Positions 18,030 through 26,922 of a stretch of 64,000 nt of DNA are shown piece by piece. The position numbers and the translations under genes were made by a program. Each line of letters starts with the position of its first letter. The stretch's first letter is position 1. The stretch covers positions 186,001 to 250,000 of the forward strand of contig NZ_NWSV01000004.1 of NCBI RefSeq assembly GCF_002531935.1. Reading direction: 5' to 3'. The DNA comes from Rhizobium chutanense (GTDB lineage Bacteria; Pseudomonadota; Alphaproteobacteria; Rhizobiales; Rhizobiaceae). The notes beneath the pieces are model-generated. The model was not told where the DNA came from, ran no database searches, and saw only the letters and a list, made by a program, of their open reading frames with translations.

Positions 18030-18833
18030 ATGACCGCACCATACGAAATCCGCCAGGGCACCTCGCCCGTCATCCTCGGCTTCCCCCATACCGGCACCGA
18101 GGTCCCGCCCGCGATTTACGGCCGCCTCAACGACAACGGCCGGATCCTTGCCGATACCGACTGGCACATCCACCACCTCTATGACGGCCTGCTCGACAGC
18201 GTTACGACGGTGCGCGCTACCTTCCACCGCTACGTGATCGACGCCAACCGCGATCCGGCAGGCGTCAGCCTCTATCCCGGCCAGAACACCACCGGCCTCG
18301 TTCCGGAAACGGACTTCGACGGCAAGCCGATCTGGAAGGACGGGCAGGCGCCTGATGAGGCAGACATTGCGGCGCGGCTGCGGGATTTTCATGCGCCCTA
18401 TCATGCGGCCCTCGCTGCCGAGATCGAGCGCGTCAGAGCCATCCATGGTGTGGCGATCCTCTATGATTGCCACTCGATCCGCTCGCATATTCCCTTCCTG
18501 TTCGAAGGCAAGCTGCCGGATTTCAATATCGGCACGGATCTGGGCAAGACCTGCGACAGCGCCATCGCGCAGGCGACGCTGACCGTCGTCGAAGCGGCGC
18601 AAGGCTATGACAGCGTGCTCAACGGTCGCTTCAAGGGCGGCTGGACGACCCGCCATTATGGCCGGCCCGAGACCGGCGTGCACGCGATCCAGATGGAGCT
18701 GGCGCAATCCACCCATCTGCAGACCGAGGCACCGCCCTTCGCCTATGACGCCGCCAAGGCCGACAGGCTTCGCGTCCATCTCAAAGACATTCTGGTGCGC
18801 ATCGAACAGATCGCCCCGGGCCTGAAACGCTGA
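18030..18833 (+). CDS. hutG: N-formylglutamate amidohydrolase
   Basis: HutG splits N-formyl-L-glutamate to glutamate and formate, the last step of the HutF branch. The 267-residue product has the family features GFPHTGTEVP, ADTDWHIHHLYDG, RYVIDANRDPAG, YDCHSIRSHIPFLF and GRPETGVHAIQMELAQ. The ATG at 18030 is preferred; a TTG two codons earlier is in frame and closer to GGAG. It lies downstream of hutH after the palindromic repeat and 30 bases before hutU. Confidence 0.94.
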   Translation: MTAPYEIRQGTSPVILGFPHTGTEVPPAIYGRLNDNGRILADTDWHIHHLYDGLLDSVTTVRATFHRYVIDANRDPAGVSLYPGQNTTGLVPETDFDGKPIWKDGQAPDEADIAARLRDFHAPYHAALAAEIERVRAIHGVAILYDCHSIRSHIPFLFEGKLPDFNIGTDLGKTCDSAIAQATLTVVEAAQGYDSVLNGRFKGGWTTRHYGRPETGVHAIQMELAQSTHLQTEAPPFAYDAAKADRLRVHLKDILVRIEQIAPGLKR

Positions 18834-18863
18834 AGATTGAAACCTGAGAACAGGGGAACCGCC

Positions 18864-20537
18864 ATGACCAATCCACGCCATAATATCCGCGAAATCCGCG
18901 CGCCCCGCGGCAATGAACTCAATGCCAAGAGCTGGATGACCGAAGCGCCGCTGCGCATGCTGATGAACAATCTCGATCCCGATGTCGCCGAGAACCCGAA
19001 CGAGCTGGTCGTCTACGGCGGCATCGGCCGTGCCGCCCGCACCTGGGAAGATTTCGACCGCATCGTCGCGACGCTGAAGACGCTGACGGAAGAAGAAACG
19101 CTGCTCGTCCAATCCGGCAAGCCGGTCGGCGTGTTCCGGACCCACAAGGATGCGCCGCGCGTGCTGATCGCCAATTCCAACCTGGTACCGCATTGGGCGA
19201 CCTGGGATCATTTCAACGAGCTGGATAAGAAGGGCCTTGCCATGTACGGCCAGATGACGGCCGGCTCGTGGATCTATATCGGCACGCAGGGCATCGTTCA
19301 GGGCACCTACGAGACCTTCGTCGAGGCCGGCCGCCAGCATTATGGCGGCAATCTCAAGGGCAAGTGGATCCTGACCGGCGGCCTCGGCGGCATGGGCGGC
19401 GCCCAGCCGCTCGCCGCCGTCATGGCCGGCGCCTGCTGCCTGGCCGTCGAATGCAATCCCGACTCGATCGATTTCCGCTTGCGCACCCGCTATCTCGATG
19501 CCAAGGCCGAGACGCTCGACGAAGCGCTCGAAATGATCGACCGTTGGACCAAGGCTGGTGAAGCCAAATCCGTCGGCCTGCTGGGCAACGCCGCCGAAAT
19601 CCTGCCGGAAATGGTGCGCCGCGGCATCCGCCCCGATATGGTCACCGACCAGACCTCGGCCCACGACCCGATCAACGGCTATCTGCCGAAGGGCTGGACG
19701 ATGGCCGAATGGAAGGCCAAGCGCGAAAGCGATCCGAAGGCTGTCGAAAAGGCCGCCCGCGCCTCGATGCGCGAACATGTCGAAGCGATGATCGCCTTCT
19801 GGAATGCCGGCATTCCGACACTCGATTACGGCAACAATATCCGTCAGGTCGCCAAGGAAGAGGGCCTCGAAAACGCCTTCGCCTTCCCGGGCTTCGTGCC
19901 GGCCTATATAAGACCGCTGTTCTGCCGCGGCATCGGCCCCTTCCGCTGGGCCGCCCTGTCCGGCGATCCGGAAGATATCTACAAGACCGATGCCAAGGTG
20001 CGGGAGCTGACGCCCGGCAATACCCACCTGCACAATTGGCTCGACATGGCCAAGGAGCGCATTGCCTTCCAGGGCCTGCCGGCGCGCATCTGCTGGGTCG
20101 GCCTCGGCGATCGTCATCGCCTGGCTCTGGCCTTCAATGAAATGGTCAGAAACGGCGAGCTGTCCGCGCCGATCGTCATCGGCCGCGATCACCTCGATTC
20201 CGGCTCCGTCGCCTCGCCGAACCGCGAGACGGAATCGATGAAGGACGGTTCGGACGCCGTCTCCGACTGGCCGCTGCTGAACGCCCTGCTCAACACCGCC
20301 TCGGGCGCCACCTGGGTATCGCTGCATCACGGCGGCGGCGTCGGCATGGGCTTTTCTCAGCACTCCGGCGTCGTCATCTGCGCCGATGGCACCGATGATG
20401 CGGCAAAGCGGCTCGAGCGGGTGCTGTGGAACGACCCGGCGACCGGCGTCATGCGCCACGCCGATGCCGGCTACGACATTGCGCTGGACTGCGCCCGGGA
20501 CAAGGGCCTGCGCCTCCCCGGCATTCTCGGGAACTGA
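18864..20537 (+). CDS. hutU: urocanate hydratase
   Basis: HutU hydrates urocanate to 4-imidazolone-5-propionate using tightly bound NAD+. It is 557 residues, the normal length, with [33 protein letters not shown], the NAD-binding [13 protein letters not shown] and the C-terminal [23 protein letters not shown]. The start has GGGGA upstream. The pathway genes hutI, hutH, hutG and hutU are thus contiguous on this strand. Confidence 0.96.
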   Translation: MTNPRHNIREIRAPRGNELNAKSWMTEAPLRMLMNNLDPDVAENPNELVVYGGIGRAARTWEDFDRIVATLKTLTEEETLLVQSGKPVGVFRTHKDAPRVLIANSNLVPHWATWDHFNELDKKGLAMYGQMTAGSWIYIGTQGIVQGTYETFVEAGRQHYGGNLKGKWILTGGLGGMGGAQPLAAVMAGACCLAVECNPDSIDFRLRTRYLDAKAETLDEALEMIDRWTKAGEAKSVGLLGNAAEILPEMVRRGIRPDMVTDQTSAHDPINGYLPKGWTMAEWKAKRESDPKAVEKAARASMREHVEAMIAFWNAGIPTLDYGNNIRQVAKEEGLENAFAFPGFVPAYIRPLFCRGIGPFRWAALSGDPEDIYKTDAKVRELTPGNTHLHNWLDMAKERIAFQGLPARICWVGLGDRHRLALAFNEMVRNGELSAPIVIGRDHLDSGSVASPNRETESMKDGSDAVSDWPLLNALLNTASGATWVSLHHGGGVGMGFSQHSGVVICADGTDDAAKRLERVLWNDPATGVMRHADAGYDIALDCARDKGLRLPGILGN

Positions 20538-20542
20538 ACCCG

Positions 20543-21118
20543 GTGAGGATCCTGCGCGCTGCCGATCACAAGCGCATGCCGTGGAAAAACGGCGGCGGCG
20601 AAACGGTGGAGATCGCCGTTTCGCCGGAAGATGCCGGCCTTGCCGGCTTCGACTGGCGCGTCAGCATGGCGACCGTCGCAACCGACGGTCCGTTTTCGAT
20701 CTTCCCCGGCATCGACCGGACGTTGGCAATCCTCGACGGCAACGGCATGGTGCTCGATATCGAAGGCAGCGCGCCGGCGCTGCTGACGACGGCAAGCGAT
20801 CCCCTGGCCTTCCCGGCGGATATCCCGGTCGCCGCCAGGCTCCAGGATGGCGCGATCACCGATCTCAACGTCATGACGCGCCGTAACGGGCTTGCTCATG
20901 CACTCAGTCAAATCGAAGTAGATGGCGGTAAGATCGTGCCGCTGTCTTCGACGACAAGCCTGTTCCTCTGCCATAGCGGCACATTATCATTCCGGTGGAA
21001 CGACGAGACCGGCGGGCTTGCGGCCGGCGATGCGCTGCTGATCGAGAATGCGGCCGGAACCGAACTAAAAATCGACGGCGACGCCAAATGTTATCTCGCC
21101 TCGATCATCACAGGCTGA
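20543..21118 (+). CDS. hutD: HutD family protein
   Basis: The 191-residue product contains the HutD markers LRAADHKRMPWKNGGGETVEIA, FDWRVSMATVATDGPFSIFPGIDRTL and a bicupin-like end. HutD is not an enzyme of the pathway; work in Pseudomonas suggests it limits hut activity at high histidine. The GTG at 20543 is five bases after the hutU stop, so it closes the hut operon. Confidence 0.88.
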   Translation: MRILRAADHKRMPWKNGGGETVEIAVSPEDAGLAGFDWRVSMATVATDGPFSIFPGIDRTLAILDGNGMVLDIEGSAPALLTTASDPLAFPADIPVAARLQDGAITDLNVMTRRNGLAHALSQIEVDGGKIVPLSSTTSLFLCHSGTLSFRWNDETGGLAAGDALLIENAAGTELKIDGDAKCYLASIITG

Positions 21119-21291
21119 TCGCCACATAAAAGATTGAAAAATCTAGACAATCGAGGAATGGTCGAGGCCACCGCATCGAGCATTCTCATGTCAGACCATG
21201 GACGTCATTCCTCCTTTCGGTCTAAACTTTGCCTTTGTGATGCAAAAGAAGACCTAGACTGCCCCGGCATTCGGGCAGCAGGGGAGCAGGC

Positions 21292-21921
21292 GTGACGGAT
21301 CCATACGAAATTCTCGGCGTTGACCGCGATGCAGACGAGGCGAAGGTGAAGGCCGCCTATCGGCGCGTTGCCAAGGTCGCCCATCCCGATTCGGGAGGCG
21401 ATACGGAAGCCTTCGACATTTTGCAGAAAGCCTATGGGCTGCTTCTCGATCCGGTCCGCCGCAAGGTTTACGACGACACCGGCTACGATGTCGAATTCGC
21501 CGACGCCGCCGAGTTGCAGGCGCTCGTGCTGATCGAGAAGCTCGTCACCGACGCGGTGCTCGACGAGCGCGCCCCCGGAAGTTTCGATCCCGTCGCCGTC
21601 ATGCAGGACAGTCTCTCCGAAGAACTGCGCAAGGCGCGGTTCAGCAAGAGCGAATTGGAGCGCCACGCCTCGCGCATCGGCCTGCATCTGGAGCGGCTCG
21701 AAAAACAGTCCGGCCGCGATGTGCTCGCCCACATGTTCCGCGCCCGCATCGAAGCGATTTCCAAGGCGGTCGCGGAAACCGAGGCAAAGATCAAGGCGGC
21801 GGAACGCGCCGCCGACATGCTCGCCGGCTATGTCTACGATGTCGACCCGCCGCCGCTGCCGGAAGCCGCGGTCGCCAACATCGAATGGGTCGAGACGTCG
21901 AGAAACCGCTCCACCGGCTGA
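21292..21921 (+). CDS. J-domain (DnaJ-like) protein
   Basis: The N-terminal ~65 residues are a J domain (DPYEILGVDRDADEAKVKAAYRRVAKVAHPDSGG) with the HPD motif at about residues 31-33 that stimulates Hsp70 ATPase. The remaining ~140 residues are mostly charged helix and probably coiled coil (RFSKSELERHASRIGLHLERLEKQ), with no zinc fingers or DnaJ C-terminal domain. It is a type C co-chaperone of unknown client. The GTG start follows GGGAG; it stands alone after the hut operon. Confidence 0.85.
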   Translation: MTDPYEILGVDRDADEAKVKAAYRRVAKVAHPDSGGDTEAFDILQKAYGLLLDPVRRKVYDDTGYDVEFADAAELQALVLIEKLVTDAVLDERAPGSFDPVAVMQDSLSEELRKARFSKSELERHASRIGLHLERLEKQSGRDVLAHMFRARIEAISKAVAETEAKIKAAERAADMLAGYVYDVDPPPLPEAAVANIEWVETSRNRSTG

Positions 21922-21945
21922 CGGAGCGGCCTGCCTTGGAGCAAT

Positions 21946-22647
21946 TCAGTAGGACAGCTTCGGATACCAGTCCGGCGCCCGGCCTTCCGGCGTCGTGTCG
22001 ATCACCGTCCAGAGCGGCATCAAGTCGGGGGCGCCACGCGGGTCCTCGCCGGGATCGGCGGTGACACCGCCCATCTCTCCACCCCAGAAATGGCGGATGG
22101 TGCCGTCGCGGCGGGTGAAGACGTTGTAGGCAGGCTCATCGCTGCCGCCCGTGCCGATGGCGTGGTAGTCACGGCTGTAGTCGTCCGTCAGGTCGGAATA
22201 GAGCGGCAGGTGATGCCATCCGCGTTCCTTCTTGAAGGCAAGCAGCTTTCCGATCGGCGAGCGGGCAACGACCGCAAGGGCGACGCGCTGCTGGATGTCC
22301 GGCACCTCGCCGTCCCAGGCCGACAGCAGCGAGGTGCACATCGGGCATGGGCGCTCGCGCTCGGGGCCGAACATATAGCTGTAGACGACCAGCGTGTCCT
22401 TGTCGGCGAAGAGTTCACTGAAGCTTATCGGCCCGGCAGCGCCTTCGAAGCGATAGTCCTTCTTCACCTCACCGCCCGGCGGCAGCGCCCGGCGCTGTCT
22501 CGCGACGCGCTCGATATGCCGGCGCAATTCGATCTCTTCGGCGAGCAGCGCGTCGCGGGCGATGCGATACTCCTCGCTCTCATTGGGAAATTTTACGCCA
22601 TTCTTTGCCGCCAGCACGGCGGCGGGGACCAGATGCCTGTTGTCCAT
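21946..22647 (-). CDS. DUF899 family thioredoxin-like protein
   Basis: The 233-residue product matches the DUF899 pattern: an N-terminal helix region (EEYRIARDALLAEEIELRRHIERVARQRRALPPGG), LFADKDTLVVYSYMFGPERERPCPMCTSLL with a CPMC redox-like motif, and the end YNVFTRRDGTIRHFW. The family has a thioredoxin-like fold without an established reaction. It runs opposite to the J-protein gene and has its own promoter region at about 22650-22740. Confidence 0.85.
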   Translation of the reverse strand: MDNRHLVPAAVLAAKNGVKFPNESEEYRIARDALLAEEIELRRHIERVARQRRALPPGGEVKKDYRFEGAAGPISFSELFADKDTLVVYSYMFGPERERPCPMCTSLLSAWDGEVPDIQQRVALAVVARSPIGKLLAFKKERGWHHLPLYSDLTDDYSRDYHAIGTGGSDEPAYNVFTRRDGTIRHFWGGEMGGVTADPGEDPRGAPDLMPLWTVIDTTPEGRAPDWYPKLSY

Positions 22648-22844
22648 GACCTATCCTCCTTCGGTTGCCGCGCGTCTCTGACGCGCCAAGAACGTGCTGA
22701 AGCCGCAAAGGGAATTCCGGCACATTGTTAGCATGACGATCGGAGGATGCGAAAATCGACAGCGCCGGTGCGAAAAATTGACCGGCATGAAGAACCTCAT
22801 GCCGGTGCTGTCCTCCGCGTGGCGCCGGGCCGTGTCTTTGTCTC

Positions 22845-23747
22845 TCAGTGTTTGAGAACGACCTTCCCGGGAGCCCCTGCCGCAACCGCGCTCTGGGCAA
22901 GGCCGATCTGCTCCAGGGGGAAGGTGTGGGAAATCGGGATCACCAGGTCACCGCTGGCGGCGGATGCCAGAACGGCGTCGAGCATGGCCGCATCGGTGCG
23001 ATGGTAGAGTTCACGGACGATAACCCGGCCTCCGGCATTGGCGCCGTCCGGCACCGGAACGATGCTCGCAACCGTGCCACCGTCGCGAACATGGCCGATG
23101 AGGTTGCCGGCCACCGGCCCAGCCGTGCTGATCGCATAGTCGAAGCTCGGGCTTGCGGCGGCAACGGTGATGTCGAGCGCCTCGCCCGCCAGTTCCCGGC
23201 CTTCGTTTAGCCGCTCGGGCCGGACGCCGGCAACCGGCTTGGCGCCGATCTGCTTGAGATATTGGATGGCGGACCGTCCCACCGTGCCGAGGCCGCCGGA
23301 CACGAGAACCCGGTCGCCGGCCTTGACGCCGAGCGCTTCGACGGTCTGCCGGCCGGTCAGACCTGCCTTGACCAGCGAGGCGCCCTGCTCGAAGCTGAGT
23401 GCAGCCGGCAGCCTTGCGATCGATGTGGCGGGAACGACGCCATATTCCGCATGGGCGCCTTTGCCGTTGGCGGCAAAATCGGCGACAACCCGGTCGCCGA
23501 CCGCAAACCCGGTCACGCCTTCGCCGAGTGCCGAGAGGGTGCCGGCGGCGTCACCGCCGAGCACTGCCGGCAATGGAAGCGGAATATACTGGGCCATGAA
23601 GCCCTGGCGGAGGATGAGATCGAAAGGATTGACGGCGGAAGCCTCGATCTTGATCAGGACTTCGCCCGGTCCGGGCTTTGGCGCCGGAAGATCCGCGATT
23701 TCGAACTGATCGATATCACCGTAGGATTTGAGAAGTGCCGCTTTCAT
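22845..23747 (-). CDS. NADP-dependent quinone-oxidoreductase-like medium-chain dehydrogenase
   Basis: The 300-residue product has MKAALLKSYGDIDQFEI at the start, the GroES-like fold (PGPGEVLIKIEASAVNPFDLILRQG), and the nucleotide motif VLVSGGLGTVGRSAIQYLKQ. It lacks the zinc-binding cysteines of alcohol dehydrogenases, as in zeta-crystallin-type quinone reductases. It is the last gene of a four-gene minus-strand set with DoxX, a glutaredoxin-like protein and an extradiol dioxygenase. That context suggests reduction of quinones or other electrophiles. Confidence 0.88.
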   Translation of the reverse strand: MKAALLKSYGDIDQFEIADLPAPKPGPGEVLIKIEASAVNPFDLILRQGFMAQYIPLPLPAVLGGDAAGTLSALGEGVTGFAVGDRVVADFAANGKGAHAEYGVVPATSIARLPAALSFEQGASLVKAGLTGRQTVEALGVKAGDRVLVSGGLGTVGRSAIQYLKQIGAKPVAGVRPERLNEGRELAGEALDITVAAASPSFDYAISTAGPVAGNLIGHVRDGGTVASIVPVPDGANAGGRVIVRELYHRTDAAMLDAVLASAASGDLVIPISHTFPLEQIGLAQSAVAAGAPGKVVLKH

Positions 23748-23778
23748 TGCAGGTCTCCAGAATTTTCGTCTCGTTTGG

Positions 23779-23803
23779 CACATGCCCGGCTGCCGGGCAT
23801 GTG
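23779..23803 (-). terminator. 11-bp hairpin between the DoxX gene and the oxidoreductase gene
   Basis: CACATGCCCGG and CCGGGCATGTG form a perfect 11-bp stem with a three-base loop. No T-run follows on either strand, so it more likely stabilises or processes an operon mRNA than ends transcription. Confidence 0.4.
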
Positions 23804-23824
23804 TGATTTCCGGATAGTGCCGTC

Positions 23825-24223
23825 TCAGGCCGTGGCGGGACGCCGCGCATTGTCGAGCGTCCAGGCTCCGCCGCCGGCAAAGGCGATGTAGAGGAAGATG
23901 AAGCAGAACAGGATGGCGCCTTCGCCCATGTTCAGCGCCGGCCAGAAGCCATAGGGCATGTGGCCCATGAAGTAGGCGGCAGCCATTTCGCCCGAAGCGA
24001 TGAATGCGGCGATGCGCGTTTGAAATCCGACGAGCATCAGAGCAGAGGTGATCACCTCGATTGCGCCTGCAACCAGCAGGAGGGCGGGCAGCGGATAGGG
24101 TACGCCTTGAATCGGACCCGGAAACTGCAGAAACTTCATGGTGGCATGTTCGAGGAAGAGTAAGGCCGCCATGATGCGCAGAAGTGCGAGGACGTATGGC
24201 GTCCATTTGCCGGTATTGATCAT
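23825..24223 (-). CDS. DoxX family membrane protein
   Basis: The 132-residue product has four hydrophobic helices and the DoxX features ALLRIMAALLFLEHATMKFLQFPGP, GAIEVITSALMLVGFQTRIAAFIASGEMAAAYFMGHMP and FIFLYIAFAGGGAWTLD. DoxX proteins are inner-membrane proteins tied in some bacteria to thiol or redox stress complexes. The start follows GGAGAAA. It lies between the glutaredoxin-like gene and the quinone reductase. Confidence 0.88.
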   Translation of the reverse strand: MINTGKWTPYVLALLRIMAALLFLEHATMKFLQFPGPIQGVPYPLPALLLVAGAIEVITSALMLVGFQTRIAAFIASGEMAAAYFMGHMPYGFWPALNMGEGAILFCFIFLYIAFAGGGAWTLDNARRPATA

Positions 24224-24252
24224 CGAGTTTCTCCAAAGAGGTTGATGGGAGG

Positions 24253-24633
24253 TCAGGCGGCCGACGCCGCCTTCTTGAGTTCCTGGTTTTCTTTCCAGAG
24301 CTTCATCGACATGGCGAAGACCCCATCGACATAGTTCCGATAGACCGTCATGCCCGTGGGATCGCGGCCGGCCTTCGCTGCGAAAAATGCAATGATATCG
24401 TCGGATTCAGCGATATAGCGGCCGGGCTCGAGCTGTGCCGAGGGAAAGCTCACCTTGTCGAGATGCGGCGAAAGCTCGGCGCGGATCGCCTCCTCCTGCT
24501 CGGTTCCAGCAGCGAAGTCGCGGCTTTCCACCTCCGAGGCCAGTCCCGATTCCAGAAGGAAGAGGCGTACCTTGAGACAGAAGGGGCAGTTTTCCTTGAG
24601 GTAGACGATCGGCTTGAAGCTTTCGCTGGTCAT
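24253..24633 (-). CDS. glutaredoxin/GST N-terminal-like thiol protein
   Basis: The 126-residue product begins with a thioredoxin-fold strand and an active site CPFC (KPIVYLKENCPFCLKVRLFLLESGL), followed by PSAQLEPGRYIAESDDIIAFFA, as in the N-terminal half of glutathione transferases. The C-terminal GST helix bundle is missing. The ATG at 24633 has GGAG about eight bases upstream and overlaps the stop of the dioxygenase gene, so the two are coupled. Confidence 0.82.
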   Translation of the reverse strand: MTSESFKPIVYLKENCPFCLKVRLFLLESGLASEVESRDFAAGTEQEEAIRAELSPHLDKVSFPSAQLEPGRYIAESDDIIAFFAAKAGRDPTGMTVYRNYVDGVFAMSMKLWKENQELKKAASAA

Positions 24634-25478
24634 TGCGCATCTCCATGGGATTGGGGGGTTGAGGGGACGTCGCCAAAACGGAAGCTCGATGCGGTGAGCC
24701 CGCCGGCGAAGTCCTTCTGGTGATAGGTGGTGGCACCGGCTTCGTTCTCGGCAGCGCCGACCACCACCATCAGCGGGATCAGGTGGTCTTCGCGCGGATG
24801 CGCCGCCCGGGCGGCCGGCGCCTGCTGCCACTCGATCAGCCGCTCGGTGCGCTTGTCGGCGGGCGTGTGAACCAGTGTTTCCCGAAGCCAGGCGTCGAAG
24901 CGGCGGGAGGGCTCGTATCCGCCGGTGCCGCGCATGGCCGAAAGGTTATGATAGCTGAGACCGCTGCCGATGATCAGCACGCCCTCGTCACGCAAGGGCG
25001 CCAGCGCCCGGCCGACCCTGATGTGCAGCGCCGGATCGTAACCCGCATCCAGCGAAAGCTGCACGATAGGGATGTTCTCTTCCGGGTAGAGCGGCTTCAT
25101 GATGCTGAACGTGCCGTGATCGTAACCGCGCGTCGGATCGAGCGCCGCTTCGACGCCGCCTGCGTGAAGCAGCTGCTGTACGCGGTTTGCCAGCTCGGGC
25201 GAACCGGGGGCATTGTAGGTGATATGATAGAGGTGTTCCGGAAAGCCGTGATAGTCGTAGACCATGCCGGGCTTGGCGCCCGACGATATGGCAAAACCGT
25301 CCTCCTCCCAATGACCCGAGACCACCAGGATCGCCTTCGGCGCGCTGCCGAGTTCGGCGCGCATGTCGACCAGCGACTGTTCGAGCACGTCGAAGTTGCG
25401 GCGGAATTCGCCGGTCATATAGGGCCAGGGGCCGCCGCCATGGCTGATGAAATAGGTCGGGAGTCGAGAATCTGTCAC
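24630..25478 (-). CDS. DODA-type extradiol ring-cleavage dioxygenase
   Basis: The product is ~282 residues of the LigB/DODA class with conserved histidines in FISHGGGPWPYMTG, VVSGHWEED, VYDYHGFPEHLYHITY and YDHGTF, and the ending HLIPLMVVVGAAENEAG. Relatives open catechol-type rings such as DOPA with Fe(II) or Zn. The start is uncertain: GTG at 25478 (AAGGA eight bases upstream) gives the N-terminus usual for the family, but ATG codons at 25499 and 25511 are in frame. It is the first gene of the set and divergent from a LysR regulator. Confidence 0.85.
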   Translation of the reverse strand: MTDSRLPTYFISHGGGPWPYMTGEFRRNFDVLEQSLVDMRAELGSAPKAILVVSGHWEEDGFAISSGAKPGMVYDYHGFPEHLYHITYNAPGSPELANRVQQLLHAGGVEAALDPTRGYDHGTFSIMKPLYPEENIPIVQLSLDAGYDPALHIRVGRALAPLRDEGVLIIGSGLSYHNLSAMRGTGGYEPSRRFDAWLRETLVHTPADKRTERLIEWQQAPAARAAHPREDHLIPLMVVVGAAENEAGATTYHQKDFAGGLTASSFRFGDVPSTPQSHGDAQ

Positions 25479-25616
25479 CGGAATTGTCCTTCGCATCATG
25501 GCCGCGAGCATCGGCGGGGCTTCGATGGGTGTCTGTTGCGGAAGACTTTGATTTTTTCTCTACCATTGATCAATGTGACAAATATTGAAGAACCATTTCC
25601 TGGATGTTGATGATCG

Positions 25617-26516
25617 ATGGACACTTTGACGAGCCTGCGGGTGTTCTGCACCGTCGCCGAACTGAAAAGCTTCACCTCTGCCGCCGATCGCTTGGGCGTT
25701 TCACCGGCAATGGCGAGCAAGCATGTGATGCAGCTCGAGAACCGGCTGGGGACACGGCTGCTCAACCGAACCAGCCGCCATGTCAGCCTGACGGAGACCG
25801 GGCGGCTTTATTTCACCCAGACCCGGGAGATGCTCGAACGGCTGGACGAGGTGGAAGACGCCATCGGCAATGTGACGGTGGCGCCCCGCGGTACCCTGAA
25901 ATTGAGTGCGCCGGTTTGGGCGGCCACCAGCTATTTTACAGACATGCTGGCAGCCTATAACCGGCGCTATCCCGACGTCTGCCTGGATCTGGATCTCAGC
26001 GGCCGGCTGGTCAATCTGGTTGACGAAGGTTTCGATCTGGCGCTGCGGGCAACGTCGCAAGACCGGCTCGATCCGGGCCTCGTCGCTCGCCCACTGACGA
26101 ATGTCCAGTTCCGTCTGATGGCCTCGCCTGACTATCTCGAGCGAACCGGGCGCCCGCAGAACGTCGCCGAACTCAACGGCCACGCCCTGCTTCGCTACTC
26201 CGGCGTCAACCTCGGGGACAGCATGTCGCTGGAAGGTCCGGACGGACCACATAAGATCACCTTCCGCACGGTGATGCTGAGCGACAACGAGACCATCATG
26301 CACCTGGCGGCCCTGCGCGGCATGGGCCTCGCCTTCCTGCCGACATGGATGGCCGAGCAGGATATCGAAGCCGGCCGGCTGGAAATCGTGCTGCCGGCCA
26401 TCACGCTCGGCTTCAACAGCACACTTTACGCCGTTTATCCAAGCCGCAAATATCTCTCGGCCAAGGTCCGCACCTTCATCGATTTTCTAACGGCGAGCAC
26501 GCGGGAGACGGGATGA
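25617..26516 (+). CDS. LysR-family transcriptional regulator
   Basis: The 299-residue protein has an N-terminal winged HTH (FCTVAELKSFTSAADRLGVSPAMASKHVMQLENRLGTRLLNRTSRHVSLTETG) and a periplasmic-binding-protein-like effector domain ending LYAVYPSRKYLSAKVRTFIDFL, of the CrgA/DsdC-like group. It is transcribed divergently from the dioxygenase, with a 138-base gap, so it is the probable regulator of the dioxygenase-glutaredoxin-DoxX-oxidoreductase set. The inducer is not known. Confidence 0.9.
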   Translation: MDTLTSLRVFCTVAELKSFTSAADRLGVSPAMASKHVMQLENRLGTRLLNRTSRHVSLTETGRLYFTQTREMLERLDEVEDAIGNVTVAPRGTLKLSAPVWAATSYFTDMLAAYNRRYPDVCLDLDLSGRLVNLVDEGFDLALRATSQDRLDPGLVARPLTNVQFRLMASPDYLERTGRPQNVAELNGHALLRYSGVNLGDSMSLEGPDGPHKITFRTVMLSDNETIMHLAALRGMGLAFLPTWMAEQDIEAGRLEIVLPAITLGFNSTLYAVYPSRKYLSAKVRTFIDFLTASTRETG

Positions 26517-26574
26517 TCTTCTTGCCGCGAGAACGGCAGCAGCGAGGAAAACGGCGGCGCGAAAAAAATCCCAC

Positions 26575-26691
26575 TTCGGAATCCCGAAATTCCCCCGCTT
26601 CGGGATTCCGAAATGCGCCGCGTTTTCAGCGCCGTCGCCGCAGAAAAATATGCAGTGTTTTCAATGATGCAGCCAATTTCGGGATTCCGAA
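26575..26691. repeat. three copies of a 14-bp palindrome, TTCGGGATTCCGAA
   Basis: Copies lie at 26575-26588 (reverse orientation, TTCGGAATCCCGAA), 26599-26612 and 26678-26691. The motif is palindromic except for its centre. The first two are 24 bases apart and the third 79 bases further. They fall in the 406-base gap between the LysR gene and the alpha/beta hydrolase. Clustering and symmetry suggest a protein-binding array. Confidence 0.55.
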
Positions 26692-26770
26692 GTGCTATAC
26701 AGAATATGGTGGGAGTTGATCCCTATCGCACCAGCATGAACCCAAGGCCGTCACTCCAGCCGATATCCGA

Positions 26771-26872
26771 AAAGCAAAAAGGGCGCTCGACCCTTGCGGG
26801 GAGCGCCCTTATCCTGTCGGACAGCGAACAGTTCGACGACGTCGATACCGCGCGCATCCATTTTTCAGGCAG
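26771..26872 (-). ncRNA. candidate minus-strand small RNA (~100 nt) with promoter and intrinsic terminator
   Basis: On the minus strand CTTGAAA (-35 TTGAAA at 26907-26902) and CATATA (26884-26879) are exactly 17 bases apart, close to the rhizobial sigma70 pattern CTTGAC-N17-CTATAT. About 70 bases downstream is a 10-bp perfect stem (26779-26788 with 26801-26810) followed by a run of five T on that strand. Transcription would start near 26872 and end near 26774. No known small-RNA family was recognised. A 36-codon frame crosses it, so a short mRNA is an alternative. Confidence 0.45.
26774..26810 (-). terminator. intrinsic terminator of the candidate small RNA
   Basis: The minus strand reads AAGGGCGCTC, a 12-base loop, GAGCGCCCTT, then TTTGC. 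The T-run exists only on the minus strand (plus strand GCAAAAA before the stem), so it stops leftward transcription. Confidence 0.6.
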
Positions 26873-26922
26873 GAGCCGTATATGGACCCTTCAGGCCTGA
26901 CTTTCAAGGGACAGTTTTGCCG

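Noticed and set aside
17601-20459. 952-codon open frame on the minus strand
   Set aside because: It runs antisense to hutG and hutU; the composition (very high Arg/Asp/Ala/Gly) reflects the complement of high-GC codons, and hutU has clear family motifs.
26613-26900. 95-codon plus-strand frame between LysR and hydrolase
   Set aside because: It runs through the palindromes and the small-RNA terminator, has no ribosome site and biased composition.
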